Source: Kangiellaceae bacterium (GTDB lineage: Bacteria > Pseudomonadota > Gammaproteobacteria > Enterobacterales > Kangiellaceae). From it: a stretch of DNA of 14,930 nt. A program made the position numbers and the translations under genes. Every line of letters begins with the position of its first letter. Position 1 is the stretch's first letter. Positions 7,435-13,291 of this stretch are shown here, one piece after another. The notes beneath the pieces were generated by a model. The model ran no database searches. It worked only from the letters and a program-made list of their open reading frames with translations, and had not been told where the DNA came from. Location of the stretch: the NCBI GenBank assembly GCA_030590405.1, contig JAUUYO010000055.1:1-14930 (forward strand), read 5' to 3'.

Positions 7435-9087
7435 ATGACTGATTTAATACAAGTAAAAGTACCTGATATTGGCGACGCCGATGGTGCGGATATTATCGAA
7501 GTTTTAGTTGCGGTAGGTGATCGCATCGAAAAAGAAACCCCATTAATTGTACTTGAAACCGACAAAGCGACTATGGAAGTGCCATCTAGCCATGCCGGAA
7601 TTGTCAAAAGTGTTTCGGTGAAAGTGGGTGAGCAAGTTTCTAATCAAGATCTGATTTTAGAATTAGATGGTGGCGCGATGGATGTCCAGGTCAAAGTAGA
7701 AGTGGCTACTGAAACAAATGCAGTAGAAAACAGAATAGCTCAACCTGATAAGTCAGTATTTGAAGAAAAAACAGACGTTAGTGAAAAACTGGAGGCTCAG
7801 GCCGAAGTTATCGATATTCTGGTTCCAGATATTGGCGATGCGGCAGATGTTGATGTGATCGAAGTATTGATCAATCCAAACGATACCATCGAAAAAGAGC
7901 AAGGCCTGATTGTTCTGGAAACCGATAAAGCTACCATGGAAGTGCCCAGTTCCGTTGCCGGAAGCGTGGTAGAAGTGCTGGTGAAGGTTGGTGATAAAGT
8001 CTCTCAAGGGGATGTGATTGGTAAATTGAGTACCAAGGTGTTGGTTGCTGCCGAGCAGTCATTGCCCAAAGGGCCGGAACAGCCGACTCATATCGCCGAA
8101 GTGGCTCAAGTCGCTAGTCCAGCAGAGCGACACTCGCCGGTTCCCGATCATCCACATATGAAGAAAAAGAAATCAGATAGCGTGGTTCATGCCAGTCCAT
8201 CGGTCAGGCGATTCGCACGAGAATTAGGCGCTGATTTATCTCAGATAAAAGGCACCGGCATCAAGTCTCGAATTGTCAAAGAAGATGTGCAAAACTACAT
8301 CAAGTTTGAGTTATCAAGACCCAAAGCAACCGCCACAACTGGCGCATTTGCGATGCCGGAATTACCTAAAGTGGATCACGCCAGATGGGGGGAGATAGAA
8401 AGCCACTCACTAACCCGCATTCAAAAGATCAGTAGCGTTAATTTACACCGCAACTGGATTTCTATTCCGCACGTGACTCAACACGAAGATGCGGATATCA
8501 CCGAGCTTGACGCCTTTAGAAAAGCGATGAAAGACGAAGCAATGAAAGCCGGTACTCGCTTGACTCCGCTGGCGTTTATTATGAAAGGTTTAGTGCATAC
8601 CTTAAAAGTGTTTCCCAAGTTTAATGCCAGTTTGGACAATGATGGCGAGAGCTTGATTTTAAAACATTATTACCATATCGGGGTGGCGGTTGAAACGCCG
8701 GACGGTCTGACAGTTCCGGTCATTCGGGATGTTGATCAAAAGGGGATTTACCAACTGGCCGATGAGCTAGGCGAGATCAGCGCCAAGGCAAGAGAGAAAA
8801 AACTGGGTGCCAATGATATGCAGGGCAGTAGTTTTACTATCTCATCTTTGGGTGGAATAGGTGGCACAGCCTTTTCACCTATTGTAAAATGGCCCGATGT
8901 GGCGATTTTGGGACTTTCCCGAAATAAAATGCAGCCCGTTTGGAATGGAAAAGAGTTTGAGCCTCGACTAATGTTGCCAATGTCTCTATCCTACGACCAT
9001 CGCGTAATTGATGGCGCGGACGCGGCAAGATTTGTAGTGCATTTAGCTGCGACTTTAAAGGATATCAGGCGGGTTTTGTTGAATTAG
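7435..9087 (+). CDS. aceF: dihydrolipoyllysine-residue acetyltransferase, pyruvate dehydrogenase E2
   Basis: AceF forms the core of the pyruvate dehydrogenase complex and moves the acetyl group from lipoyl-lysine to coenzyme A. In order, the 550 residues hold lipoyl domain 1 (about 3-78, Lys44 in ETDKATMEVPSS), an acidic linker, lipoyl domain 2 (about 125-199, Lys165 in the same motif), a hinge, the peripheral subunit-binding domain (about 252-290, HASPSVRRFARELGADLSQI) and the catalytic domain (about 316-550). The active-site motif SYDHRVIDGADAARF has the catalytic His522. Two lipoyl domains rather than the three of E. coli explain the shorter length. The start is supported by GGGGAG at 7423-7428, 6 bases before the ATG, and the 16-base gap to aceE indicates co-transcription. 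lpdA follows only after a 310-base repeat-filled gap. Confidence 0.98.
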   Translation: MTDLIQVKVPDIGDADGADIIEVLVAVGDRIEKETPLIVLETDKATMEVPSSHAGIVKSVSVKVGEQVSNQDLILELDGGAMDVQVKVEVATETNAVENRIAQPDKSVFEEKTDVSEKLEAQAEVIDILVPDIGDAADVDVIEVLINPNDTIEKEQGLIVLETDKATMEVPSSVAGSVVEVLVKVGDKVSQGDVIGKLSTKVLVAAEQSLPKGPEQPTHIAEVAQVASPAERHSPVPDHPHMKKKKSDSVVHASPSVRRFARELGADLSQIKGTGIKSRIVKEDVQNYIKFELSRPKATATTGAFAMPELPKVDHARWGEIESHSLTRIQKISSVNLHRNWISIPHVTQHEDADITELDAFRKAMKDEAMKAGTRLTPLAFIMKGLVHTLKVFPKFNASLDNDGESLILKHYYHIGVAVETPDGLTVPVIRDVDQKGIYQLADELGEISAKAREKKLGANDMQGSSFTISSLGGIGGTAFSPIVKWPDVAILGLSRNKMQPVWNGKEFEPRLMLPMSLSYDHRVIDGADAARFVVHLAATLKDIRRVLLN

Positions 9088-9149
9088 GTTGATGATGGAA
9101 TTGCGATTGTCAGGAGCATTCTAATTTAATTCTGGCTATCGAGGAAAAT

Positions 9150-9257
9150 TGTCATTGCGAGGAGCTTGCGACACGGTAATCTCCTAATGTTATGTACAAA
9201 CTCAAATTATGTGCAAAACAGATGGAGATTGCCGCGTCGTACCTCCTCGCAATGACA
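9150..9257. repeat. palindromic intergenic repeat, TGTCATTGCGAGGAG family
   Basis: TGTCATTGCGAGGAG (9150-9164) is a perfect 15-base inverted copy of CTCCTCGCAATGACA (9243-9257). The pairing continues inward with four mismatches in 19 positions (9166-9184 against 9224-9242), so about 34 bases on each side can form a stem around a loop of about 39 bases. The two TAATCTCC/GGAGATTGCCGCGTCG segments are typical of a palindromic repeat seen scattered in many bacterial genomes. It has no coding capacity and resembles a miniature inverted-repeat element. Confidence 0.85.
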
Positions 9258-9292
9258 GGTTGTTTTTTGACCGAAAATATAGTTTTGTAAAG

Positions 9293-9384
9293 GTAGGGTG
9301 GGCAATTTTTTTTGCCCACCTTGTTGCGAAAATGGTGGGCAGAACCAAAAATAGGTGCTTTTAAGCAAAAATTGCCCACCCTAC
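9293..9384. repeat. palindromic intergenic repeat, GTAGGGTGGGCA family
   Basis: GTAGGGTGGGCAATTTTT (9293-9310) is a perfect 18-base inverted copy of AAAAATTGCCCACCCTAC (9367-9384). The element also contains internal TTGCCCACC (9312-9320) and GGTGGGCA (9334-9341), so it can instead fold as two hairpins: GGTGGGCAA/TTGCCCACC around six T at 9297-9320, and GGTGGGCA/TGCCCACC at 9334-9380. Repeats with this GGTGGGCA core are widespread in bacterial intergenic regions. It ends immediately before the lpdA ribosome binding site. Confidence 0.88.
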
Positions 9385-9397
9385 AAAGAGATTAAAT

Positions 9398-10813
9398 ATG
9401 AGTGATATTCAAGCACAAGTTTTAGTGATTGGTGCCGGTCCTGGTGGATACACCGCTGCATTTAGAGCAGCCGATTTAGGCTTAGAAGTGGTTTTAGTTG
9501 AAAAGCATTCGACTTTAGGTGGCGTCTGCTTAAACGTGGGTTGTATCCCGTCAAAAGCATTATTGCACTCAGCTAAAGTCATTGATGAAGCAAAAAGCAT
9601 GGAAAAACATGGCGTTTCTTTTGGCGAGCCGAGCATCGATATCGATAAAATTCGAAGCTATAAAGATGGTGTCGTGAGCCAGCTCACCAAAGGTTTAGCT
9701 GGTATGGCTAAAATGCGTAAAGTCAAGGTGGTGCAGGGAACTGCAGCATTTACTTCTTCGAGTTCTGTTGAAGTTAAAACTGCTGATGGTACACAAAATA
9801 TTAATTTTGAAAATTGTATTATTGCCGCTGGCTCCAGAGTGGTTCAACTACCGTTCTTGCCAGACGATGAGCGGATCATTGATTCGACTGGCGCGTTAGA
9901 GCTGAAAGATGTGCCAGAAAAAATGCTAGTTATCGGTGGTGGAATCATCGGTCTTGAAATGGCTACGGTTTATCGCGCTTTAGGGGCTGGCATTACGATT
10001 GTTGAAATGTTCGATCAATTGGTGCCTGCGGCTGATAAAGATATGGTTAAGGTTTTACATCGCTATGTTAAAAAACAATACGATGCCATTTTGCTTGAAA
10101 CCAGCGTGACAAAAGTTGAAGCCAAAGACGACGGCTTATGGGTGACTTTTGAAGGTAAAAAAGCGCCTAAAGAGCCGCAAAGATACGATCGCATTTTATC
10201 AGCCGTTGGTCGTCGTCCAAATGCTGACAAGCTTAATTTAGAAGCAGCGGGCGTAGCGGTGGATGAGCGCGGCTTTATTACGGTCAATAAACAGTTAAAA
10301 ACCAACGTCGGCAATATCTACGCAATCGGCGATCTGGTCGGCCAGCCGATGTTAGCGCATAAAGCCACCCATGAGGCGCATGTTGCCGCTGAAGTGATTG
10401 CCGGTAAGAAACATGCGTTTGAACCGCAATGTATTCCAAGTGTGGCTTATACCGATCCAGAACTTGCCTGGGTGGGCTTGACCGAAAAAGAGGCCACCGC
10501 AAAGAGCATTGAATATTCGGTTGGTACTTTCCCGTGGGCTGCCAGCGGTCGAGCAATAGGCATTGGCCGCACTGAAGGATTTAGTAAAACATTGTATGAC
10601 AAAAATCACCGGATTATTGGCGCGGCGGCTGTTGGCGTTAATGCTGGCGAATTAATTGCTGAAATGGGACTCGCGATTGAAATGGGCTGTGAAGCAGAAG
10701 ATATTGCTTTGACTATTCATGCGCATCCAACGCTTTCGGAATCTTTTGCTTTTTCTGCCGAAGCTTATGAAGGTACTTGTACGGATTTACCTCCGGCTCG
10801 AAAGAAAAAATAG
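9398..10813 (+). CDS. lpdA: dihydrolipoyl dehydrogenase, E3 of 2-oxoacid dehydrogenase complexes
   Basis: This FAD flavoprotein reoxidises dihydrolipoyl groups on AceF and passes electrons to NAD+. The same E3 usually also serves 2-oxoglutarate dehydrogenase and glycine cleavage. The 471-residue length is normal. The FAD-binding motif VLVIGAGPGGYTAA lies at about 8-21, and the redox-active disulfide is Cys44 and Cys49 in GGVCLNVGCIPSKALL. The NAD-binding segment is VIGGGIIGLEMATVY (about 180-194), the second FAD motif NIYAIGDLVGQPMLAHKA, and the dimer-interface base is His443 with Glu448 in HAHPTLSE. AAAGAG at 9385-9390 is 7 bases before the ATG. It lies on the same strand as aceEF but is cut off from it by two palindromic repeats, so its expression may be partly uncoupled. 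Confidence 0.98.
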   Translation: MSDIQAQVLVIGAGPGGYTAAFRAADLGLEVVLVEKHSTLGGVCLNVGCIPSKALLHSAKVIDEAKSMEKHGVSFGEPSIDIDKIRSYKDGVVSQLTKGLAGMAKMRKVKVVQGTAAFTSSSSVEVKTADGTQNINFENCIIAAGSRVVQLPFLPDDERIIDSTGALELKDVPEKMLVIGGGIIGLEMATVYRALGAGITIVEMFDQLVPAADKDMVKVLHRYVKKQYDAILLETSVTKVEAKDDGLWVTFEGKKAPKEPQRYDRILSAVGRRPNADKLNLEAAGVAVDERGFITVNKQLKTNVGNIYAIGDLVGQPMLAHKATHEAHVAAEVIAGKKHAFEPQCIPSVAYTDPELAWVGLTEKEATAKSIEYSVGTFPWAASGRAIGIGRTEGFSKTLYDKNHRIIGAAAVGVNAGELIAEMGLAIEMGCEAEDIALTIHAHPTLSESFAFSAEAYEGTCTDLPPARKKK

Positions 10814-10871
10814 TATTTTAGCTCGGGTAACGTGGTGTCGGCTAGACGTATAAATTTATGAAAGATCGTAA

Positions 10872-10976
10872 GGTGGATTAGAACGTATTTTTGCCTGCAT
10901 GGACGCAGGTACCAGAAGTAGGCGCTTTTAGGCGAGGGGCATAAGCAGGACGCGGAAGCTTTGCTCGTAATCCACC
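10872..10976. repeat. palindromic intergenic repeat, GGTGGATTA family
   Basis: GGTGGATTA (10872-10880) and TAATCCACC (10968-10976) are perfect inverted ends 105 bases apart. Inside lie CCTGC/GCAGG (a small hairpin near 10894-10909) and a GAAGCTTTGCTCGTAATCCACC-like right side typical of a dispersed palindromic repeat found in many bacteria. The internal sequence is less symmetric than that of the two repeats upstream of lpdA, suggesting decay or a composite. Confidence 0.7.
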
Positions 10977-10997
10977 AGTTTAGTTCACATTTATGTC

Positions 10998-11026
10998 GGA
11001 TTACGGTCAAGAAGACGGTCTAATCC
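10998..11026. repeat. short inverted repeat GGATTA...TAATCC
   Basis: GGATTA (10998-11003) and TAATCC (11021-11026) form a small inverted repeat with inner matches of the type GGTC near each arm. It shares the GGATTA core with the element at 10872-10976 and may be a fragment of another copy. It lies 45 bases upstream of the deacetylase gene. Confidence 0.5.
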
Positions 11027-11071
11027 ATTAACCTACGTTCTTAGGTGTTAAATTGCTTTCAGGAGAATTAG

Positions 11072-12133
11072 ATGCACAAAATATTTGGGTGTTTACTTTT
11101 CCTTCTGATCAGCCCCGTGACACACTCTCTGGTGATCCTTCAGTATCATCATATTTCTGATTCAACTCCTAAATTGACCTCTCTCTCCCCCGATTTATTT
11201 AAACAACATCTAAAATATCTTAAAGATAATAATTTTCAAGTATTGAGCCTGGATGCGGTTATCAAATCGTTGCACAAAGGCGAAAAATTTGCAGACAAAA
11301 CCGTGGCGATCACTTTTGACGATGGTTACCGCTCGGTCTATCAAACCGCATTTCCGTTACTCAAGAAATATCAATTTCCTTTCACCATCTTTGTACATAC
11401 ATCGCCAATTGAACATCAGTTAAGCCAATTTGTCAGCTGGCAAAACTTAAACGAAATGGCGAAATTTGGCGCTTCAATTGCCAATCACACTATTCATCAC
11501 AGGCATCTGATAAAAAAGAACATCCATGACAAAAAAAAATTACGCAAAACAATGATCATGGCTGAAATTGTGGATTCACAAAAAGTATTAGAGCAAAAGG
11601 CAAGCAATGTCTTAAAGGCGTTAGCCTATCCTTATGGTGAATTTGATCAGCAAGCGACTGCGGTGGTTAAACAATTGGGATTTATTGGCTTCGGCCAGCA
11701 TTCCGGTGGATTATCGCAAAAGCCAGATTTATTAACGATACCAAGATTTCCTATGGGCGGAGCGTATGGCGACATGCAAGATTTTGCTATTAAAGTAAAT
11801 AGCCTGGCGATGCCAATTGAACAGCTAATATTACTCAATAGTCGAGGCAACCCAATCCACCATCATTTGTTAGACAGTATTGACAAAAAACCGAGGCTCA
11901 AAATTCTGCTCAACGAAATCGATAAAAATTTACAGATTAGTTGTTATTCAAGCAGCGGTAAAAAACTGATTAAAAAGGTGATAGAAAAGGGATTTGTATT
12001 TACTCCGCAAGACAATCTACCGGTTGGTAGAAGCCGGTACAATTGTACCGCAGCCGCCAAAGGAGAAAGGTTTTACTGGTTTTCTCAGCCATGGATTTTG
12101 GCGGATGAGCAAGGGAACTTTTATCGTGACTAA
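11072..12133 (+). CDS. secreted polysaccharide deacetylase (NodB/CE4 fold)
   Basis: This 353-residue protein has a signal peptide (about 1-19, MHKIFGCLLFLLISPVTHS) and a NodB-type deacetylase domain, so it probably removes acetyl groups from an exopolysaccharide or wall polymer in the periplasm. The opening LVILQYHHISD and FKQHLKYLKDNNFQVLSL resemble the PgaB-like branch. Motif 1 is TFDDG at 81-85, with likely catalytic Asp83 and metal-binding Asp84. Motif 2 is His139-Thr-x-x-His143 in NHTIHHRH, and AYPYGEFD (185-192) is motif 3. The last 110 residues have a conserved-looking GRSRYNCTAA...FYWFSQPW that I cannot assign. GGAGA shortly before the ATG supports the start. It shows no functional link to lpdA and is preceded by repeat DNA. 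The FHA gene converges on it downstream. Confidence 0.88.
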   Translation: MHKIFGCLLFLLISPVTHSLVILQYHHISDSTPKLTSLSPDLFKQHLKYLKDNNFQVLSLDAVIKSLHKGEKFADKTVAITFDDGYRSVYQTAFPLLKKYQFPFTIFVHTSPIEHQLSQFVSWQNLNEMAKFGASIANHTIHHRHLIKKNIHDKKKLRKTMIMAEIVDSQKVLEQKASNVLKALAYPYGEFDQQATAVVKQLGFIGFGQHSGGLSQKPDLLTIPRFPMGGAYGDMQDFAIKVNSLAMPIEQLILLNSRGNPIHHHLLDSIDKKPRLKILLNEIDKNLQISCYSSSGKKLIKKVIEKGFVFTPQDNLPVGRSRYNCTAAAKGERFYWFSQPWILADEQGNFYRD

Positions 12134-12140
12134 ACCTGTT

Positions 12141-12179
12141 AACTAAGCGAGACAACTAAGCGAGACAATTAAGTCGGCC
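12141..12179 (+). repeat. 13-base tandem repeat between converging genes
   Basis: AACTAAGCGAGAC occurs twice exactly at 12141-12153 and 12154-12166, and a degenerate third unit follows at 12167-12179. CCTGTT (12135-12140) and AACAGG (12182-12187) bracket the array as an inverted repeat. It begins 7 bases after the deacetylase stop and ends 17 bases before the FHA gene stop. No terminator-like hairpin with a T-run is seen. Confidence 0.8.
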
Positions 12180-12196
12180 ACAACAGGCACAGGCAG

Positions 12197-12571
12197 CTAT
12201 TCTTTAAGCACCATTATTCCGGGGATCCAGCTTTTTTTAAACTGTTTGGTGGCGGCGAGTGACTCTTTATTTTCATCAATATATTTAAATTGACTCAAAC
12301 CGATTTCGATCACGTCTTGATCCGATAACAAATGCTCCTCGGTTGCCTGTTGGTTAACATAGGTATGATTGGTGCTGGCCAGATCAACCACAAAGTAGAT
12401 AAAAGATCCGTTTTTCAATTCCTTTGTCTCAATCTTTGCATGTTGTTGACTCGCCGAAGGATCATCCAGATAAATATCATTCTTAACCGAGCGACCGATG
12501 GTTAATCCGGATTGAGTAATTTCATATTTATTGACGACTAAGTCGTTTTGACGTTGTATCAGGACTGGCAT
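12197..12571 (-). CDS. small stand-alone FHA-domain protein
   Basis: The 124-residue protein is essentially one forkhead-associated domain, a fold that usually binds phosphothreonine peptides. The core runs from about residue 22 to 95: LTIGRS (Arg27), NDIYLDDPSASQQHAKI with the conserved Ser and His, and VVDLASTNHTYVN. In canonical FHA domains the last motif reads STNGT; here the Gly is His, while the key Asn is kept. A short tail (KKSWIPGIMVLKE) follows and there is no signal peptide or membrane segment. The gene stands alone on the minus strand between a deacetylase and a prolyl isomerase gene, with no kinase, phosphatase or secretion gene in view, so its partner is unknown. The ATG at 12571 has no strong Shine-Dalgarno upstream. 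Confidence 0.85.
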   Translation of the reverse strand: MPVLIQRQNDLVVNKYEITQSGLTIGRSVKNDIYLDDPSASQQHAKIETKELKNGSFIYFVVDLASTNHTYVNQQATEEHLLSDQDVIEIGLSQFKYIDENKESLAATKQFKKSWIPGIMVLKE

Positions 12572-12601
12572 ATTGTTAGTTAATTTAATTGTTTGATGAT
12601 T

Positions 12602-12607
12602 TATACT
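12602..12607 (+). promoter_or_regulatory. possible -10 element for the slyD-like gene
   Basis: TATACT matches the -10 consensus at five of six positions and lies 50 bases before the ATG in the divergent space between the FHA and isomerase genes. No good -35 is found 16-18 bases upstream, so support is weak. Confidence 0.25.
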
Positions 12608-12651
12608 ACACCAAATTAACCACCGCTTCTCTATTGAGAGCGAATAATATT

Positions 12652-12668
12652 AAGAGATGTCTATTGTG
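12652..12668 (+). promoter_or_regulatory. ribosome site favouring a GTG start in the slyD-like gene
   Basis: AAGAGA at 12652-12657 runs into the ATG at 12657 but is 8 bases from the in-frame GTG at 12666-12668. Family comparison of the N-terminus also favours the GTG, by three residues. Confidence 0.4.
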
Positions 12669-13148
12669 AAAATCGAAAAAGACAAAGTTGTACAGTTTAC
12701 CTATAAAATGACTGATAGCGAAAACAATACCTTAGAAGATTCAACCGATGGGATGCCGATGGCATATTTGCACGGGCATAATGGTCTACTCGCTGGCCTT
12801 GAAAAAGCCATGCAAGGGCATCTGGCTGGCGATCAATTTGAAGTCACTCTGGCACCCGAAGAGGCCTACGGATTGATGCAGGACAATCAACAGCAAAAAA
12901 TCCCAATGAAACACCTTCAAGGAGCTAAAAAATGGAAGAAAGGCATGGTTGGTGTGGTCCACACCGAGCAAGGTAATAAACGGGTGACCGTGATTAAACC
13001 GGGCAAGTTTATGGTATTGGTCGATTTTAATCATCCTTTTGCTGGAAAAACCTTAATATTTGCCGTTACCGTGGCAAATGTGAGAGAGGCGACCGGTGAA
13101 GAAATTGCTCATGGCCATGCTCATGGGGAAGGGGGCCATCACCACTAA
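12657..13148 (+). CDS. slyD: SlyD-like FKBP-type peptidyl-prolyl cis-trans isomerase
   Basis: This 163-residue protein is a cytosolic prolyl isomerase and chaperone of the SlyD type, whose histidine-rich tail binds nickel and other metals in relatives. The FKBP half opens with VVQFTYKM, has LHGHNGLLAGLEKAMQGHLAGD and EEAYG. The inserted flap domain covers about 72-125 and the fold closes with NHPFAGKTLIFAVTVANVREAT. The tail AHGHAHGEGGHHH is short but clearly metal-binding; it lacks the cysteines of the long E. coli tail. The ATG at 12657 overlaps its own purine-rich AAGAGA, whereas an in-frame GTG at 12666 is 8 bases after it and would begin MKIEKDKVV, very like the SlyD start MKVAKDLVV; the GTG is therefore a serious alternative. 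It is divergent from the FHA gene. Confidence 0.93.
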   Translation: MSIVKIEKDKVVQFTYKMTDSENNTLEDSTDGMPMAYLHGHNGLLAGLEKAMQGHLAGDQFEVTLAPEEAYGLMQDNQQQKIPMKHLQGAKKWKKGMVGVVHTEQGNKRVTVIKPGKFMVLVDFNHPFAGKTLIFAVTVANVREATGEEIAHGHAHGEGGHHH

Positions 13149-13291
13149 GTTAGCACGGACTTGTATATTTAACCGTTATTGGCTACTTTTAGTATTGAAC
13201 TTGACTCTTATTAAGAATGGTTAAGCTTGCGATAAAACAACAATTAACGCTTGATTTTCAGATAGTTAAATACAAATAAAAGCGACATAAT

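Larger units (their letters stand above)
9088..9397. other. 310-base gene-free gap between aceF and lpdA, filled by two palindromic repeats
   Basis: No coding frame is supported here. The space is occupied by a 108-base inverted-repeat element (9150-9257) and a 92-base one (9293-9384), with 35 bases between them. TTGACC at 9267-9272 lies between them but has no good -10 at suitable spacing, so a separate lpdA promoter is possible but not shown. The lpdA ribosome site AAAGAG (9385-9390) directly abuts the second repeat. Confidence 0.85.

Noticed and set aside
9150..9257. A small regulatory RNA gene in the aceF-lpdA gap
   Set aside because: The sequence is better explained as a dispersed inverted-repeat element; no promoter-terminator pair is visible around it.
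9267..9292. Separate sigma-70 promoter for lpdA starting with TTGACC
   Set aside because: No acceptable -10 hexamer occurs 16-18 bases downstream; TATAGT is only 5 bases away and TTGTAA 12.
10284..10609. Open frames on the minus strand inside lpdA
   Set aside because: They lie antisense to strongly conserved lpdA codons and show no recognisable protein features; they are shadows of the real gene.
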